A DNA stretch of 64,000 bases. Source: Oleisolibacter albus. Lineage in GTDB: Bacteria > Pseudomonadota > Alphaproteobacteria > Azospirillales > Azospirillaceae. Positions 40,624 through 48,490 of this stretch are shown one piece after another (position 1 is the stretch's first letter; every line of letters starts with the position of its first letter). The notes beneath the pieces are model-generated. The model ran no database searches, was not told the DNA's origin, and saw nothing but the letters and a program-made list of their open reading frames with translations. The stretch covers positions 1 through 64,000 of the forward strand of contig NZ_QGNJ01000021.1 of assembly GCF_003336875.1 (NCBI RefSeq), read 5' to 3'. Both the position numbers and the translations under genes were made by a program.

Positions 40624-41685
40624 ATGTCTTCCTTCCTGGTGACGGGGGGCGCCGGCTTCATCGGCTCCCATCTGGTGGCGGCGCTGCTGGAGCGTGGCCA
40701 TCATGTCCGTGTTCTCGATGATCTTTCCACCGGGTCGGCTCCCGCGGTGTCTCCGGGTGCCGATCTCATTCTTGGCGATGTGGCCGACAGGGCGGTGGTA
40801 CGGCAGGCGATGCTGGGAATGGATGGGTGTTTCCATCTGGCCGCCGTGGCCTCGGTCGAACGCGGCCATCAGGACTGGCTGGGCTGCCATCGTACCAATC
40901 TGACCGGCAGCATCACCGTGTTCGATGCGGCGGCGAAGGCCGGACGCGTTCCGGTGGTCTATGCGTCCTCGGCCGCCGTCTATGGCGACAATCCGGTGCT
41001 GCCCCTGTCCGAAGAGTCGCAGACGGGGCCGTTGTCGGCCTATGGCGCCGATAAGTTGGGCTGTGAGTATCACGGGCGGGTCGCCGCCCTGATCCACAAC
41101 GTCCCCACGGCCGGGCTGCGCTTCTTCAACATCTATGGCCCCGGCCAGGACCCACGCTCGCCCTACACCGGCGTCATCGCCATTTTCGCCGACCGTGCCC
41201 GCCAGGGGCAGCCGCTCCGCATCAATGGCGATGGCAGCGCCCTGCGTGATTTCGTCTATGTCGGTGACGCTGTGGCCCATCTGCTGGCCGCCATGGGACG
41301 TCTGCACGGACACCGGGCGGCGGTGGCCGAGATTTTCACCGTCTGCACCGGCCGTCCCACCAGCATTCTTGAACTGGCCACGCTTCTGCGGCGCCTGACC
41401 GGATCGGACAGCCCGATCCAGCACGGTCCTGCCCGGGCGGGGGATATCGCCCGTTCCCTGGGTGATCCGCGGCGGGCCATCCGTCTTCTCGGCGTCCAGG
41501 CTTCGACTGTGCTGGAGCAGGGTTTGTGCCACACCCTTGATTATTCAGGCCTACGCCCGCCATTGATGCAGCCAGGCGGTGGCCATCAGAATGGTCCACA
41601 GCCGCTGGGCATGGTCCTGCCGGCCACCGAGATGTTCGGCCAGAGCGCGGCGAACCGGGGCGGGATGGAACAGTCCGTCGGCTGA
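40624..41685 (+). CDS. NAD-dependent epimerase/dehydratase (GalE/WbpP-like) with C-terminal extension
   Basis: The 353-residue SDR has TGGAGFIGSHL (7-17), VYASSAAVYGDN and the catalytic Tyr/Lys in SAYGADKLGCEYH, then NIYGPGQDPRSPYTGVIAIF, as in UDP-GlcNAc/Glc 4-epimerases. The enzyme fold should end near residue 305-310. The last 40-45 residues (Pro/Gly/Gln-rich) are encoded antisense to the 3' end of the asparagine synthase gene, a 135-bp convergent overlap. The tail probably reflects loss of an earlier stop codon. Confidence 0.88.
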   Translation: MSSFLVTGGAGFIGSHLVAALLERGHHVRVLDDLSTGSAPAVSPGADLILGDVADRAVVRQAMLGMDGCFHLAAVASVERGHQDWLGCHRTNLTGSITVFDAAAKAGRVPVVYASSAAVYGDNPVLPLSEESQTGPLSAYGADKLGCEYHGRVAALIHNVPTAGLRFFNIYGPGQDPRSPYTGVIAIFADRARQGQPLRINGDGSALRDFVYVGDAVAHLLAAMGRLHGHRAAVAEIFTVCTGRPTSILELATLLRRLTGSDSPIQHGPARAGDIARSLGDPRRAIRLLGVQASTVLEQGLCHTLDYSGLRPPLMQPGGGHQNGPQPLGMVLPATEMFGQSAANRGGMEQSVG

Positions 41686-43476
41686 CAGCCCCTGTCCGGT
41701 CAGCAGGTCCTCGGCCCAGCTTCGCAGCGGGCCGCGCAGCCACATGCCGACGGGTGGGCTGAATCCACTCTTGCCCCCCGGCAGGGGAGGAGGCGCCTGG
41801 ACGAGGTCGGCCGGCAGCAGACGTTGCCGCACCTGCCGCAGCAGATGCTTGGGGCGTGCCGGGTCCACCAGCCCGGGGGGGAGACGCAGGCACAGCTCAA
41901 CGACGGCGCGGTCCAGCAGGGGGACCCGCACCTCCAACCCATAGGACATGCTGGCCCGGTCCACTTTGGCCAGAATATCGTCCGGCAGGTACCAGGTCAT
42001 GTCCTGCAGGCGCATACGGTCGGCGAAGGGACGGGTGTGGCCGGGCAGCGGCAATGGTGGTTCCGGATCGGCGCCAATGACGACCTGGTGCGGCCGCGGC
42101 CAGATCCGCAGGGCCGCCTCATAGGCCAGATCCGCCGTCGTGGCCTGGAGCACGCCGGCGGCGGCACGGCTGGTGTCCAGCAGACTGCGGCGCCACAACC
42201 GGTGAGGCAGAAGCGGCTGGAGGCGGCGCAGGACCGCCGCGGGGGTCCGCGTCAGCAGCCCGCCACCGGCCTGCCGCAGCGGTCGCGGCAGGCGGGCCGC
42301 CCGCGTCCACAAGGCGGCTGTCATGGCATAGCGCGGATAGCCCGCGAACAACTCGTCGCCTCCATCCCCGGACAGGGCGACGCTGACGCGGGTCTTGGCC
42401 AAGCGGCTCAACAGCAGTGTCGGGATCTGGGACGGATCGGCCAGGGGCTCATCGTACAGCGCGGGCAGCGCCGGAATCAGGGTCAGCGCATCCCGATCAG
42501 TCAGCAGCTGGTCTCGATGTTCGGTTCCCAGCCGGTGGGCGATGGCCGCCGCGGCAGGACGTTCGTCGCTTCCCCCTTCGAAGCCGATGGTGAAGGTACG
42601 GACCGGCTCCGATGTTGCCTCGCACATGGCCGCCACCACCGTGCTGCTGTCCAGCCCGCCGGACAGGAAGGCACCCAAAGGGACGTCGGCGCCCATCTGG
42701 CGCCGGACCGCCGCCCTGATCGTGGTGGTCAACGCCTCGACCGCCTCGGCCTCGCTCATGGGTTCGGTGCAGGCGGAACTCTGTTCCAGCGACCAGAAGG
42801 GCCGCAGCTCGAGCGGGTCCGGCGATCCCGGTGCCAGCCGGACCCAGTGTCCCGGCGGCAGATGGGCCACGCCGGCATAGATGCTGCGGGGTCCGGCAAT
42901 GTAGCCCCGCCGCAGCAGGCTGGTCAGGGCCTGCCGGTCCAGCGGCAGGTTGGCCGGGCTGGCCGCCCGGATCGCCTTCAGCTCCGACGCGAACATCCAG
43001 CTGCCGTCCACGCGCCCCCAATAGAGCGGCTTGATGCCCACCGGATCGCGGGCCAGGACCAGTTCCCGCGCCTGCCGATCCCAGAGGGCGATGGCGAACA
43101 TGCCGTTCAACTGGTCGAGCGTGGCGGCGAGGCCCCAGCGGGCGACAGCCTCCAGCAGGACCTCCGTGTCGGCATGGCCATGGAAGCGGACCCCCTGCTC
43201 CTGGAGCGCGCGCCGCAGATCCGGATGATTGTAGATCTCGCCGACGAAACTCAGAACCCAGCGCCCGTCCTGGGAGATCATGGGTTGTCGGCCGGCGGGG
43301 GACAGATCGAGGATGGCCAGCCGCCGATGGCCCAGCGCGATCCCAGCATCCAGATCAAGAAACGAACCCTCGCCATCGGGACCGCGATGGGCAAGGCTGG
43401 TCAACATACGGTCGAGGAGCCGGGCGACGGCACCGGCCGGGCCGGGCTGCGGCAGGAAACCGGCAAGACCACACAT
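41551..43476 (-). CDS. asnB: Asparagine synthase (glutamine-hydrolysing), EPS-associated
   Basis: The 641-residue class B enzyme starts MCGLAGF, with Cys2 as the glutaminase nucleophile, and has the RGPDGEG site. The ATP-pyrophosphatase loop GAFLSGGLDSSTVVA and the region SGDGGDELFAGYPRY follow. AsnB-like proteins in polysaccharide loci are thought to amidate sugar carboxylates or side groups rather than make free asparagine. The substrate here is unknown. The rfbB-rfbA remnant lies 30 bases upstream on the same strand. Confidence 0.9.
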   Translation of the reverse strand: MCGLAGFLPQPGPAGAVARLLDRMLTSLAHRGPDGEGSFLDLDAGIALGHRRLAILDLSPAGRQPMISQDGRWVLSFVGEIYNHPDLRRALQEQGVRFHGHADTEVLLEAVARWGLAATLDQLNGMFAIALWDRQARELVLARDPVGIKPLYWGRVDGSWMFASELKAIRAASPANLPLDRQALTSLLRRGYIAGPRSIYAGVAHLPPGHWVRLAPGSPDPLELRPFWSLEQSSACTEPMSEAEAVEALTTTIRAAVRRQMGADVPLGAFLSGGLDSSTVVAAMCEATSEPVRTFTIGFEGGSDERPAAAAIAHRLGTEHRDQLLTDRDALTLIPALPALYDEPLADPSQIPTLLLSRLAKTRVSVALSGDGGDELFAGYPRYAMTAALWTRAARLPRPLRQAGGGLLTRTPAAVLRRLQPLLPHRLWRRSLLDTSRAAAGVLQATTADLAYEAALRIWPRPHQVVIGADPEPPLPLPGHTRPFADRMRLQDMTWYLPDDILAKVDRASMSYGLEVRVPLLDRAVVELCLRLPPGLVDPARPKHLLRQVRQRLLPADLVQAPPPLPGGKSGFSPPVGMWLRGPLRSWAEDLLTGQGLSADGLFHPAPVRRALAEHLGGRQDHAQRLWTILMATAWLHQWRA

Positions 43477-43506
43477 CAGCGAACCGCCCGAGCGGGCGCC
43501 GCCTCA

Positions 43507-43707
43507 TCAGGGGCGTTCATCGGCGACCCGGTGCAGATACGCGCCATAGCCGGTCTTGCCCAGCGGGGCAGCCGCGGCCACCGTCTCTGGACCGGCCACA
43601 TAGGTCGGCTGGTCCAGGTTGCACAGCGTGATCCCGTCCTGTCCGCTCAGCATCCGCACGACGCAGGAGCCGATGAAACCTGCGCAACCCGTAACAAGGA
43701 CCCGCAC
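43507..43707 (-). pseudogene. Chimeric remnant: RfbB N-terminus fused to RfbA C-terminus
   Basis: A 66-codon frame starts at GTG 43707. Its first part (VRVLVTGCAGFIGSCVVRML, then NLDQPTY) matches the N-terminus of dTDP-glucose 4,6-dehydratase, with the second Gly of the usual TGGAGFIG changed to Cys. Its last part (AAPLGKTGYGAYLHRV) matches the C-terminal tail of glucose-1-phosphate thymidylyltransferase (family pattern APLxKxGYGxYL). The catalytic parts of both enzymes are absent. The simplest reading is a large deletion that joined neighbouring rfbB and rfbA in frame. A functional dTDP-rhamnose pathway would need intact copies elsewhere. Confidence 0.8.
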
Positions 43708-44051
43708 CGCCGCTGCCTCCGTAAGTTCAGGGTATAGAGCGAAGAGGGTTTTGTTTCGGCAGTCAAGACAACAAACGGGTTAGTTTCGGCCTGCGGAGGG
43801 GTGCATTGCAATTGCTTGGTGCTTTTTCCGAAGTAATACCTAAGGGCTTTCTCTTTGAAATCACAAAGTGTCAACAAAATATCGCGGATATTGCGACATA
43901 TTTTATTGTATATTCATGTCCTTATCTTTCTTGGATCTGGGTTGGGTTGTACATGGCATCCAAAACCAAGGGTAGATCTATGTTTTGACGGATCGACCTT
44001 TTTGAGGTAGGTCTACACGTATATATGGTAAATGTTCCGGAATGATCGCCC
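43708..44051. other. AT-rich divergent region upstream of the EPS export genes
   Basis: This 344-bp region between the rfb remnant and the Wza-like gene is markedly AT-rich from about 43800 to 44035. It contains several short inverted repeats, such as the palindrome TAGATCTA at 43973-43980 and GACCT/AGGTC around 44000-44022. It most likely carries the promoter of the export operon and regulator sites, perhaps for the sigma-54 activator or a MucR-like protein. I found no confident -35/-10 or -24/-12 pair. Confidence 0.45.
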
Positions 44052-44681
44052 ATGGACGCCTCCGATCTGCTGTCGCGACGACGTACCCTTATGACCGGCT
44101 TGGGCGGTACCTTGTCACTTCTGTTTCTGTCGGCGCAGGCAGCGGCGGATGCCGTGGCCACGGGGGCATCCGCCAGCGCACCGGCGGGCGGGCCAAGTGA
44201 TGGGGCAAGTGGTGGGGACGCGAAGTCACTCTACAGGCTGGGGGCCGGCGACAAGCTGCGGATCGTCGTCTTCGGTGAGGATGACCTTTCCGGAGAATTC
44301 GAGGTGGACAGCGGCGGCTCGCTGTCGCTGCCGCTGATCGGTGAGATCGTGGCAGTGGCCAAGACACCGCGCGATCTGGAGCGGGATGTGGCCAAGGCGC
44401 TGTCCGACGGCTATCTCGTCAATCCGCGCGTCAGCATCGAGGTTCTGAACTACCGGCCTTTCTTCATCCTGGGCGAAGTCAAGGAGCCGGGGAAATACCC
44501 CTATGTCAACGGCATGACGGTGCTGAACGCCGTGGCCGTGGCTGGCGGCTACACCTATCGCGCGCGCAAGGACCAGATCGTCATTGTCCGGGGCGGTGAC
44601 AGCGGCAGGGAAACCATGGCGCAGGAGGGATCGTCCGTGCTGCCGGGCGACATCATCCGCGTGCCCGAGCGGCTCTTCTGA
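44052..44681 (+). CDS. Polysaccharide export outer-membrane protein (Wza/GumB-like)
   Basis: The 209-residue protein has a signal peptide with a twin-arginine-like run (RRRTLMTGLGGTLSLLFLSAQAAA) and a Ser/Gly/Ala-rich linker. A Poly_export domain follows (YRLGAGDKLRIVVFGEDDLS, GSLSLPLIGEI, LVNPRVSIEVLNYRPFFILGEVKEPG), then a SLBB-like segment (VNGMTVLNAVAVAGGYTYRA). It lacks the C-terminal amphipathic helix of E. coli Wza, like short GumB-type proteins. The next gene starts one base after its stop. Confidence 0.92.
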   Translation: MDASDLLSRRRTLMTGLGGTLSLLFLSAQAAADAVATGASASAPAGGPSDGASGGDAKSLYRLGAGDKLRIVVFGEDDLSGEFEVDSGGSLSLPLIGEIVAVAKTPRDLERDVAKALSDGYLVNPRVSIEVLNYRPFFILGEVKEPGKYPYVNGMTVLNAVAVAGGYTYRARKDQIVIVRGGDSGRETMAQEGSSVLPGDIIRVPERLF

Positions 44682-44682
44682 C

Positions 44683-46935
44683 ATGTCCCAGAATCGGACC
44701 CCGGTGATGACGGATCTTCTTCTGCCCCCCCAGGACCACTCGGGAGCACAGGCATCCCAGGGCATTGATCTGCCTGAAATTCTCCGCATCCTGTCCCGGC
44801 AGCGCGTGGTCATCCTTTCGGTGGTGGCCAGCTTCGTCACCCTGTCGCTGCTTCTGGCCTTTCAACTGAAGCCGCTCTACACGGCCGAAGCTGTGCTGAT
44901 GCTGGATATCCGCAAGAACCAGGTGGTCGATGTGGAATCGGTGCTGTCCGGCCTGCCGCCGGATGCGGCCGTCGTCCGCAGCGAGCTGGATGTGTTGCGG
45001 TCGCGGCAACTGGCGTCGAAAGTGGTGGACAGGCTGGGTCTGGCCGCCGATCCCGAGTTCAACCCCGTACTGCCGCAGGCCCCCAGCATCTGGGACTGGA
45101 TCAGCCCGCTGGCCTGGATTCCGGCCTCCTGGCGTCTGGCCCTGGCGGGAAATCCGCCGCCACCCGGTCCGGACGTGCAGGCCGATCTGATCCGGGCTGC
45201 CATCATCGACCGGGTCATCGCCGGATTGGCGGCGGACAATGATGGCCGCTCCTATTCCATCCGTCTGAGCTTCACCGCCAGCACGGCCGTCAAGGCCATG
45301 CGCATCGCCAATGGCTATGCCGAGTCCTATCTGACCGACCAGCTGGAAGCCAAGTTCGAGGCGACGAAGCGGGCCAATGACTGGTTGAGCAACCGCTTGG
45401 CCGAGCTGCGCGACCAGGTGCGTGCCGCCGAGAACGCCGTGCAGCAGTACCGGGAAGCCAACAACCTCATCCAGTCGCGGGGGGCGACAATTTCCGCCCA
45501 GCAATTGTCGGAAATCAATTCGCAGCTGGTTCTGGCCCGTGCCGAGCGCAGCCAGGCGGAGGCCCGGCTGCGGGCTGCTCAGCGGGTGGCCAGCGGCGGC
45601 GACACAATCGACAGCGCGGTCGAAGTGCTGGCGTCACCCCTGATCCAGCGCCTGCGCGAGCAGGAGTCCCAGGTTCGCCGCCGGGAGGCGGAACTGTCGA
45701 ACCGCTATGGCGCCCGGCATCCGACCATGATCAATGTCCGGGCCGAGTTGCAGGATCTGCGCCAGAAGATCGCCGAAGAGGTGCGCCGCATCATTCAGGG
45801 GCTGGCCAATGAGGTGGAGGTGGCCAAGGCCAAGGAAAGCAGCCTCCGTGCCGCCCTCGATGACCTGCAAGGGGCGACAGGCAGCAATGCCCGGGCCGAG
45901 GTGCGTCTGCGCGAACTGGAGCGGGAGTCGGAGGCCGGCCGTGTCCTGTATGAGAATTTCCTCAATCGCTACAAGGAAACCAGCGAGCAGCAGGATCTGC
46001 AGTCGGCCGATGCCCGGCTGATCTCCCCGGCGGTCATGCCGCTCGGTCCGTCCTTTCCTAAGAAGAGCATGGTTCTGGCGTTGGGAACGGCAGCCGGTCT
46101 GGCCCTTGGACTCCTGGCCGCCTTCATGCTGGAGCGGCTGGACCGGGGGTTCCGGGGCGCCGAACAGGTCGAGGGTGCGCTGGCGCTTCCCGTCCTGGCC
46201 CAGGTTCCGGCCTTGAACGAGCGTGCCACCAAGCAGAAGCCGGAGCAGTACGTGCTCGATAAACCGCTATCCTCCTTTTCCGAGGCGCTGCGGTCTCTGC
46301 GGACGGCGTTGCATTACACCAATGTCGATGATCCGCCCAAGGTGATCGTCATCACCTCCACGGTTCCGCGGGAAGGCAAAAGCACCTTGTCGTTGTGTTT
46401 TGCCCGGGCGACGGCCAGGGCGGGAAGCCGTGTGCTGCTGATCGATGCCGACTTCCGCCGGCCGCGGATCACCAAAATGGCGGCAGTTCCCGCCGCAGCA
46501 ACCCTGTCCGACATGCTGGCGGGGAGCCACGAGGTCAACGATGCCATCCAAGTGGACGCCCTGTCCGGCGCCCATCTGATCGCGGCGGCGCCCGGTACGC
46601 CCAATCCACAGGACCTGCTGGCTTCCAAGCAGATGGAGCGTTTCGTCGATCAGGCGCGGGCGCTCTACGACCTCATCATCATCGATACGCCGCCGGTGCT
46701 GGCCGTGTCCGATGCCCTGGCCGTGTCCAAGGTCGCCGATGCACTACTCTATGTCGTCCATTGGGGATCGACGGCGCGTGAGATGGTAGCCACGGGTATC
46801 AAGCAGCTGCGCGCCTGCAATGCGCCGCTGGCCGGCGTGGTTCTGTCCCAGGTTGATCTGCGTAAACATGCCCGTTATGGTTATGGAGATTATGGATATT
46901 ATTACGGTCGCTATCGAGAATATTACAAGAACTGA
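44683..46935 (+). CDS. EPS chain-length regulator / bacterial tyrosine kinase (Wzc/GumC/ExoP-like)
   Basis: The 750-residue inner-membrane protein has an N-terminal Wzz domain with a membrane helix near 35-60 and coiled-coil segments at about 210-440. A second membrane helix is near 465. The cytoplasmic BY-kinase domain shows Walker A STVPREGKSTL, Walker A' VLLIDADFRRP and Walker B LIIIDTPP. The C-terminus is tyrosine-rich (RYGYGDYGYYYGRYREYY), the usual autophosphorylation cluster. It works with the Wza-like protein to control polymer length and export. ATG 44707 is an alternative start. Confidence 0.93.
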   Translation: MSQNRTPVMTDLLLPPQDHSGAQASQGIDLPEILRILSRQRVVILSVVASFVTLSLLLAFQLKPLYTAEAVLMLDIRKNQVVDVESVLSGLPPDAAVVRSELDVLRSRQLASKVVDRLGLAADPEFNPVLPQAPSIWDWISPLAWIPASWRLALAGNPPPPGPDVQADLIRAAIIDRVIAGLAADNDGRSYSIRLSFTASTAVKAMRIANGYAESYLTDQLEAKFEATKRANDWLSNRLAELRDQVRAAENAVQQYREANNLIQSRGATISAQQLSEINSQLVLARAERSQAEARLRAAQRVASGGDTIDSAVEVLASPLIQRLREQESQVRRREAELSNRYGARHPTMINVRAELQDLRQKIAEEVRRIIQGLANEVEVAKAKESSLRAALDDLQGATGSNARAEVRLRELERESEAGRVLYENFLNRYKETSEQQDLQSADARLISPAVMPLGPSFPKKSMVLALGTAAGLALGLLAAFMLERLDRGFRGAEQVEGALALPVLAQVPALNERATKQKPEQYVLDKPLSSFSEALRSLRTALHYTNVDDPPKVIVITSTVPREGKSTLSLCFARATARAGSRVLLIDADFRRPRITKMAAVPAAATLSDMLAGSHEVNDAIQVDALSGAHLIAAAPGTPNPQDLLASKQMERFVDQARALYDLIIIDTPPVLAVSDALAVSKVADALLYVVHWGSTAREMVATGIKQLRACNAPLAGVVLSQVDLRKHARYGYGDYGYYYGRYREYYKN

Positions 46936-46982
46936 TCTTTTGTTCTGATTGTGTTCAGGAGTCTGTTCGTGGTTGCGTGAAG

Positions 46983-47648
46983 ATGGCCAGGATGCTGCGG
47001 CTATACCAGTATTGCGGGACATTGGTCCTGGCCCTGGTCACGGCTGTGGCCGGACTGGCAGCCGCATGGCCCGCCTTGGTCCGTCTGCCCGGCGATGAGC
47101 TGGTCCCTTCGGTCCTGCGATTTCAGCCGTTGTCACCGGCAGAGATCGAGCGGTTCGAGACGAGCCGGCGCCTCGGCTCCGCCAGCGACCAGAAGCAGAT
47201 GGGCAGGCTGCGGTTGGGGCAGGCGCTGGTGACGTCGGACCCGGTGCTGGCCGTCCATTTGCTGGATGAGGCCATCGGGCGGCTGGAGCAGGGCTTGTCG
47301 GCGGCACCGGCGGACACTGCGGCCTGGGCGGCGCTGGCCTTTGCCCGTCTGCGGCGTTCAGGGCCGGGGGACGCCAGCCTGTCGGCCCTGCGCCTGTCGA
47401 TCAGCATGGCACCGGCGGAGGCGACGCTGGTTGTCTGGCGGGTCGGTTTGTTGTTGGCGCATGAATCGCTGCTGGGCGCCGATGATCGCCAGCTGCTGGC
47501 ACAGCAGATCCGGGCCGGATGGATCTTTGCGCCGGTGCAGCTGGTGGCCCTGCTGCGGCAGCACGGGCATCTGTCCTTGCTGCATGATCAACTGACGCCG
47601 CCCGACCTGGGGCAGCTGGCCCGCCTTCTGGCCACCCCCTTGCCGTGA
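46983..47648 (+). CDS. Hypothetical membrane-anchored helical (TPR-like) protein
   Basis: The 221-residue protein has one N-terminal membrane helix (about 10-30) and an Ala/Leu-rich helical remainder resembling tetratricopeptide-type repeats (HLLDEAIGRLEQGLSAAPAD, then AAWAALAFARLRRSGPGDAS). It follows the tyrosine kinase gene by 47 bases on the same strand. Similar proteins accompany EPS export and polymerase genes; the function is unknown. GTG 46977 is an alternative start. Confidence 0.6.
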   Translation: MARMLRLYQYCGTLVLALVTAVAGLAAAWPALVRLPGDELVPSVLRFQPLSPAEIERFETSRRLGSASDQKQMGRLRLGQALVTSDPVLAVHLLDEAIGRLEQGLSAAPADTAAWAALAFARLRRSGPGDASLSALRLSISMAPAEATLVVWRVGLLLAHESLLGADDRQLLAQQIRAGWIFAPVQLVALLRQHGHLSLLHDQLTPPDLGQLARLLATPLP

Positions 47649-47764
47649 TCCTGCTGCCGCGTTCCTGTCGGATCATACCGCCAGCCGGTCACCGGTGACC
47701 CGGACAGATCCGGGCCTGACGCGTCCAGCGGCGGAACACCCACCGGGGGGCCGAAGGATCGGTC

Positions 47765-48394
47765 TCAGGTGGGCGACGCCGGAGGCGGCGGCGGCGGCGG
47801 AGGAGGCGCGGGCGGCGGAGCAGGCGGTGCCGCCGTCTGCGTGTTCACGGCGGCCTGAACGGCGGCAACCGGCAGATTCGCCGTCTGGGCCACGCTGGTC
47901 GCGATCTGTGCGGCCTGCGAGGGCACCGCCTGCACCACGGCGGCTGCGATCTGCGTGGCCAGGGCCGGATTGGCCTGGACCACCGCGGCGGCGATCTGTG
48001 CGGCCTGGGTGGGCGCCGCCTGGGCGACGGCCGCCGCAACCTGTGCCGCCTGGGCGGGAACCGCCACCGCGACGGCGGTGGCGATCTGGGCCGCCTGCGC
48101 CGGGGCTGCGGCAGCGACGGTGCTGGCGATGATCGCCGCCGCTCCCGGATTGGCCATGGCGGCCTGGGCGGCGATGACCGCCGCCTGATCGGGATTGGCT
48201 GTGACCAGCGTCTGCAGGGCGGCCGTCAACGCCTCCCCGCTCAGTCCGGCCAGATTCTGGATGGCGCTGGCCAGTTGTGGTGACAAGGGCGGGCTGGTCT
48301 GAGCCGCCGCCGTGGCCATTCCCAGCGCCAACGGGGCAACGACACCGGCCAGGAGCAGGTGCCTAAAGCGTTTGAAGCGCGAGGGCGTTGCCAT
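47765..48394 (-). CDS. Secreted alanine-rich repeat protein with polyproline tail
   Basis: The 209-residue protein has a signal peptide (about 1-32, ending TAAAQ). From residue 68 prolines recur at exactly 15-residue spacing (68, 83, 98, 113, 128, 143, 158). Each is followed by a helix-like AAQIAxAVxQA unit. The end is a run of Pro/Ala (about 189-207). I know no function. It lies between EPS genes, convergent with the TPR-like gene and downstream of an O-antigen-ligase-type gene on the same strand. ATG 48394 fits the signal peptide; an earlier frame start is at 48415. Confidence 0.7.
   Translation of the reverse strand: MATPSRFKRFRHLLLAGVVAPLALGMATAAAQTSPPLSPQLASAIQNLAGLSGEALTAALQTLVTANPDQAAVIAAQAAMANPGAAAIIASTVAAAAPAQAAQIATAVAVAVPAQAAQVAAAVAQAAPTQAAQIAAAVVQANPALATQIAAAVVQAVPSQAAQIATSVAQTANLPVAAVQAAVNTQTAAPPAPPPAPPPPPPPPPASPT
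47879..48196 (-). repeat. Seven in-frame 45-bp tandem repeats (15-residue units)
   Basis: The stretch encodes seven consecutive 15-residue units with consensus (A/V)P-x-QAAQIAAAVxQA. All units keep the proline and exact length, while the DNA copies have diverged. Short in-frame repeats like this can change copy number between strains. Confidence 0.75.
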
Positions 48395-48490
48395 CCAGGG
48401 TCTCCGTCCGGGCATGCTGATCGGCTGACTTCCCTACTGGGATAGGGCTGTGACCGAGAAAAATCAACATGAAATGCATCCAAAAGTAGA

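Noticed and set aside
41824-43737. A 637-codon plus-strand open frame opposite asnB
   Set aside because: It is the antisense shadow of a well-conserved asparagine synthase; its composition (Gln/Arg/Gly-rich) is typical of high-GC shadows.
47688-47701. GGTCACCGGTGACC palindrome resembling the regulon operator
   Set aside because: It lies between two convergent gene ends with no start nearby and lacks the ACCGGTGTCA half; it is probably part of a terminator-like structure.
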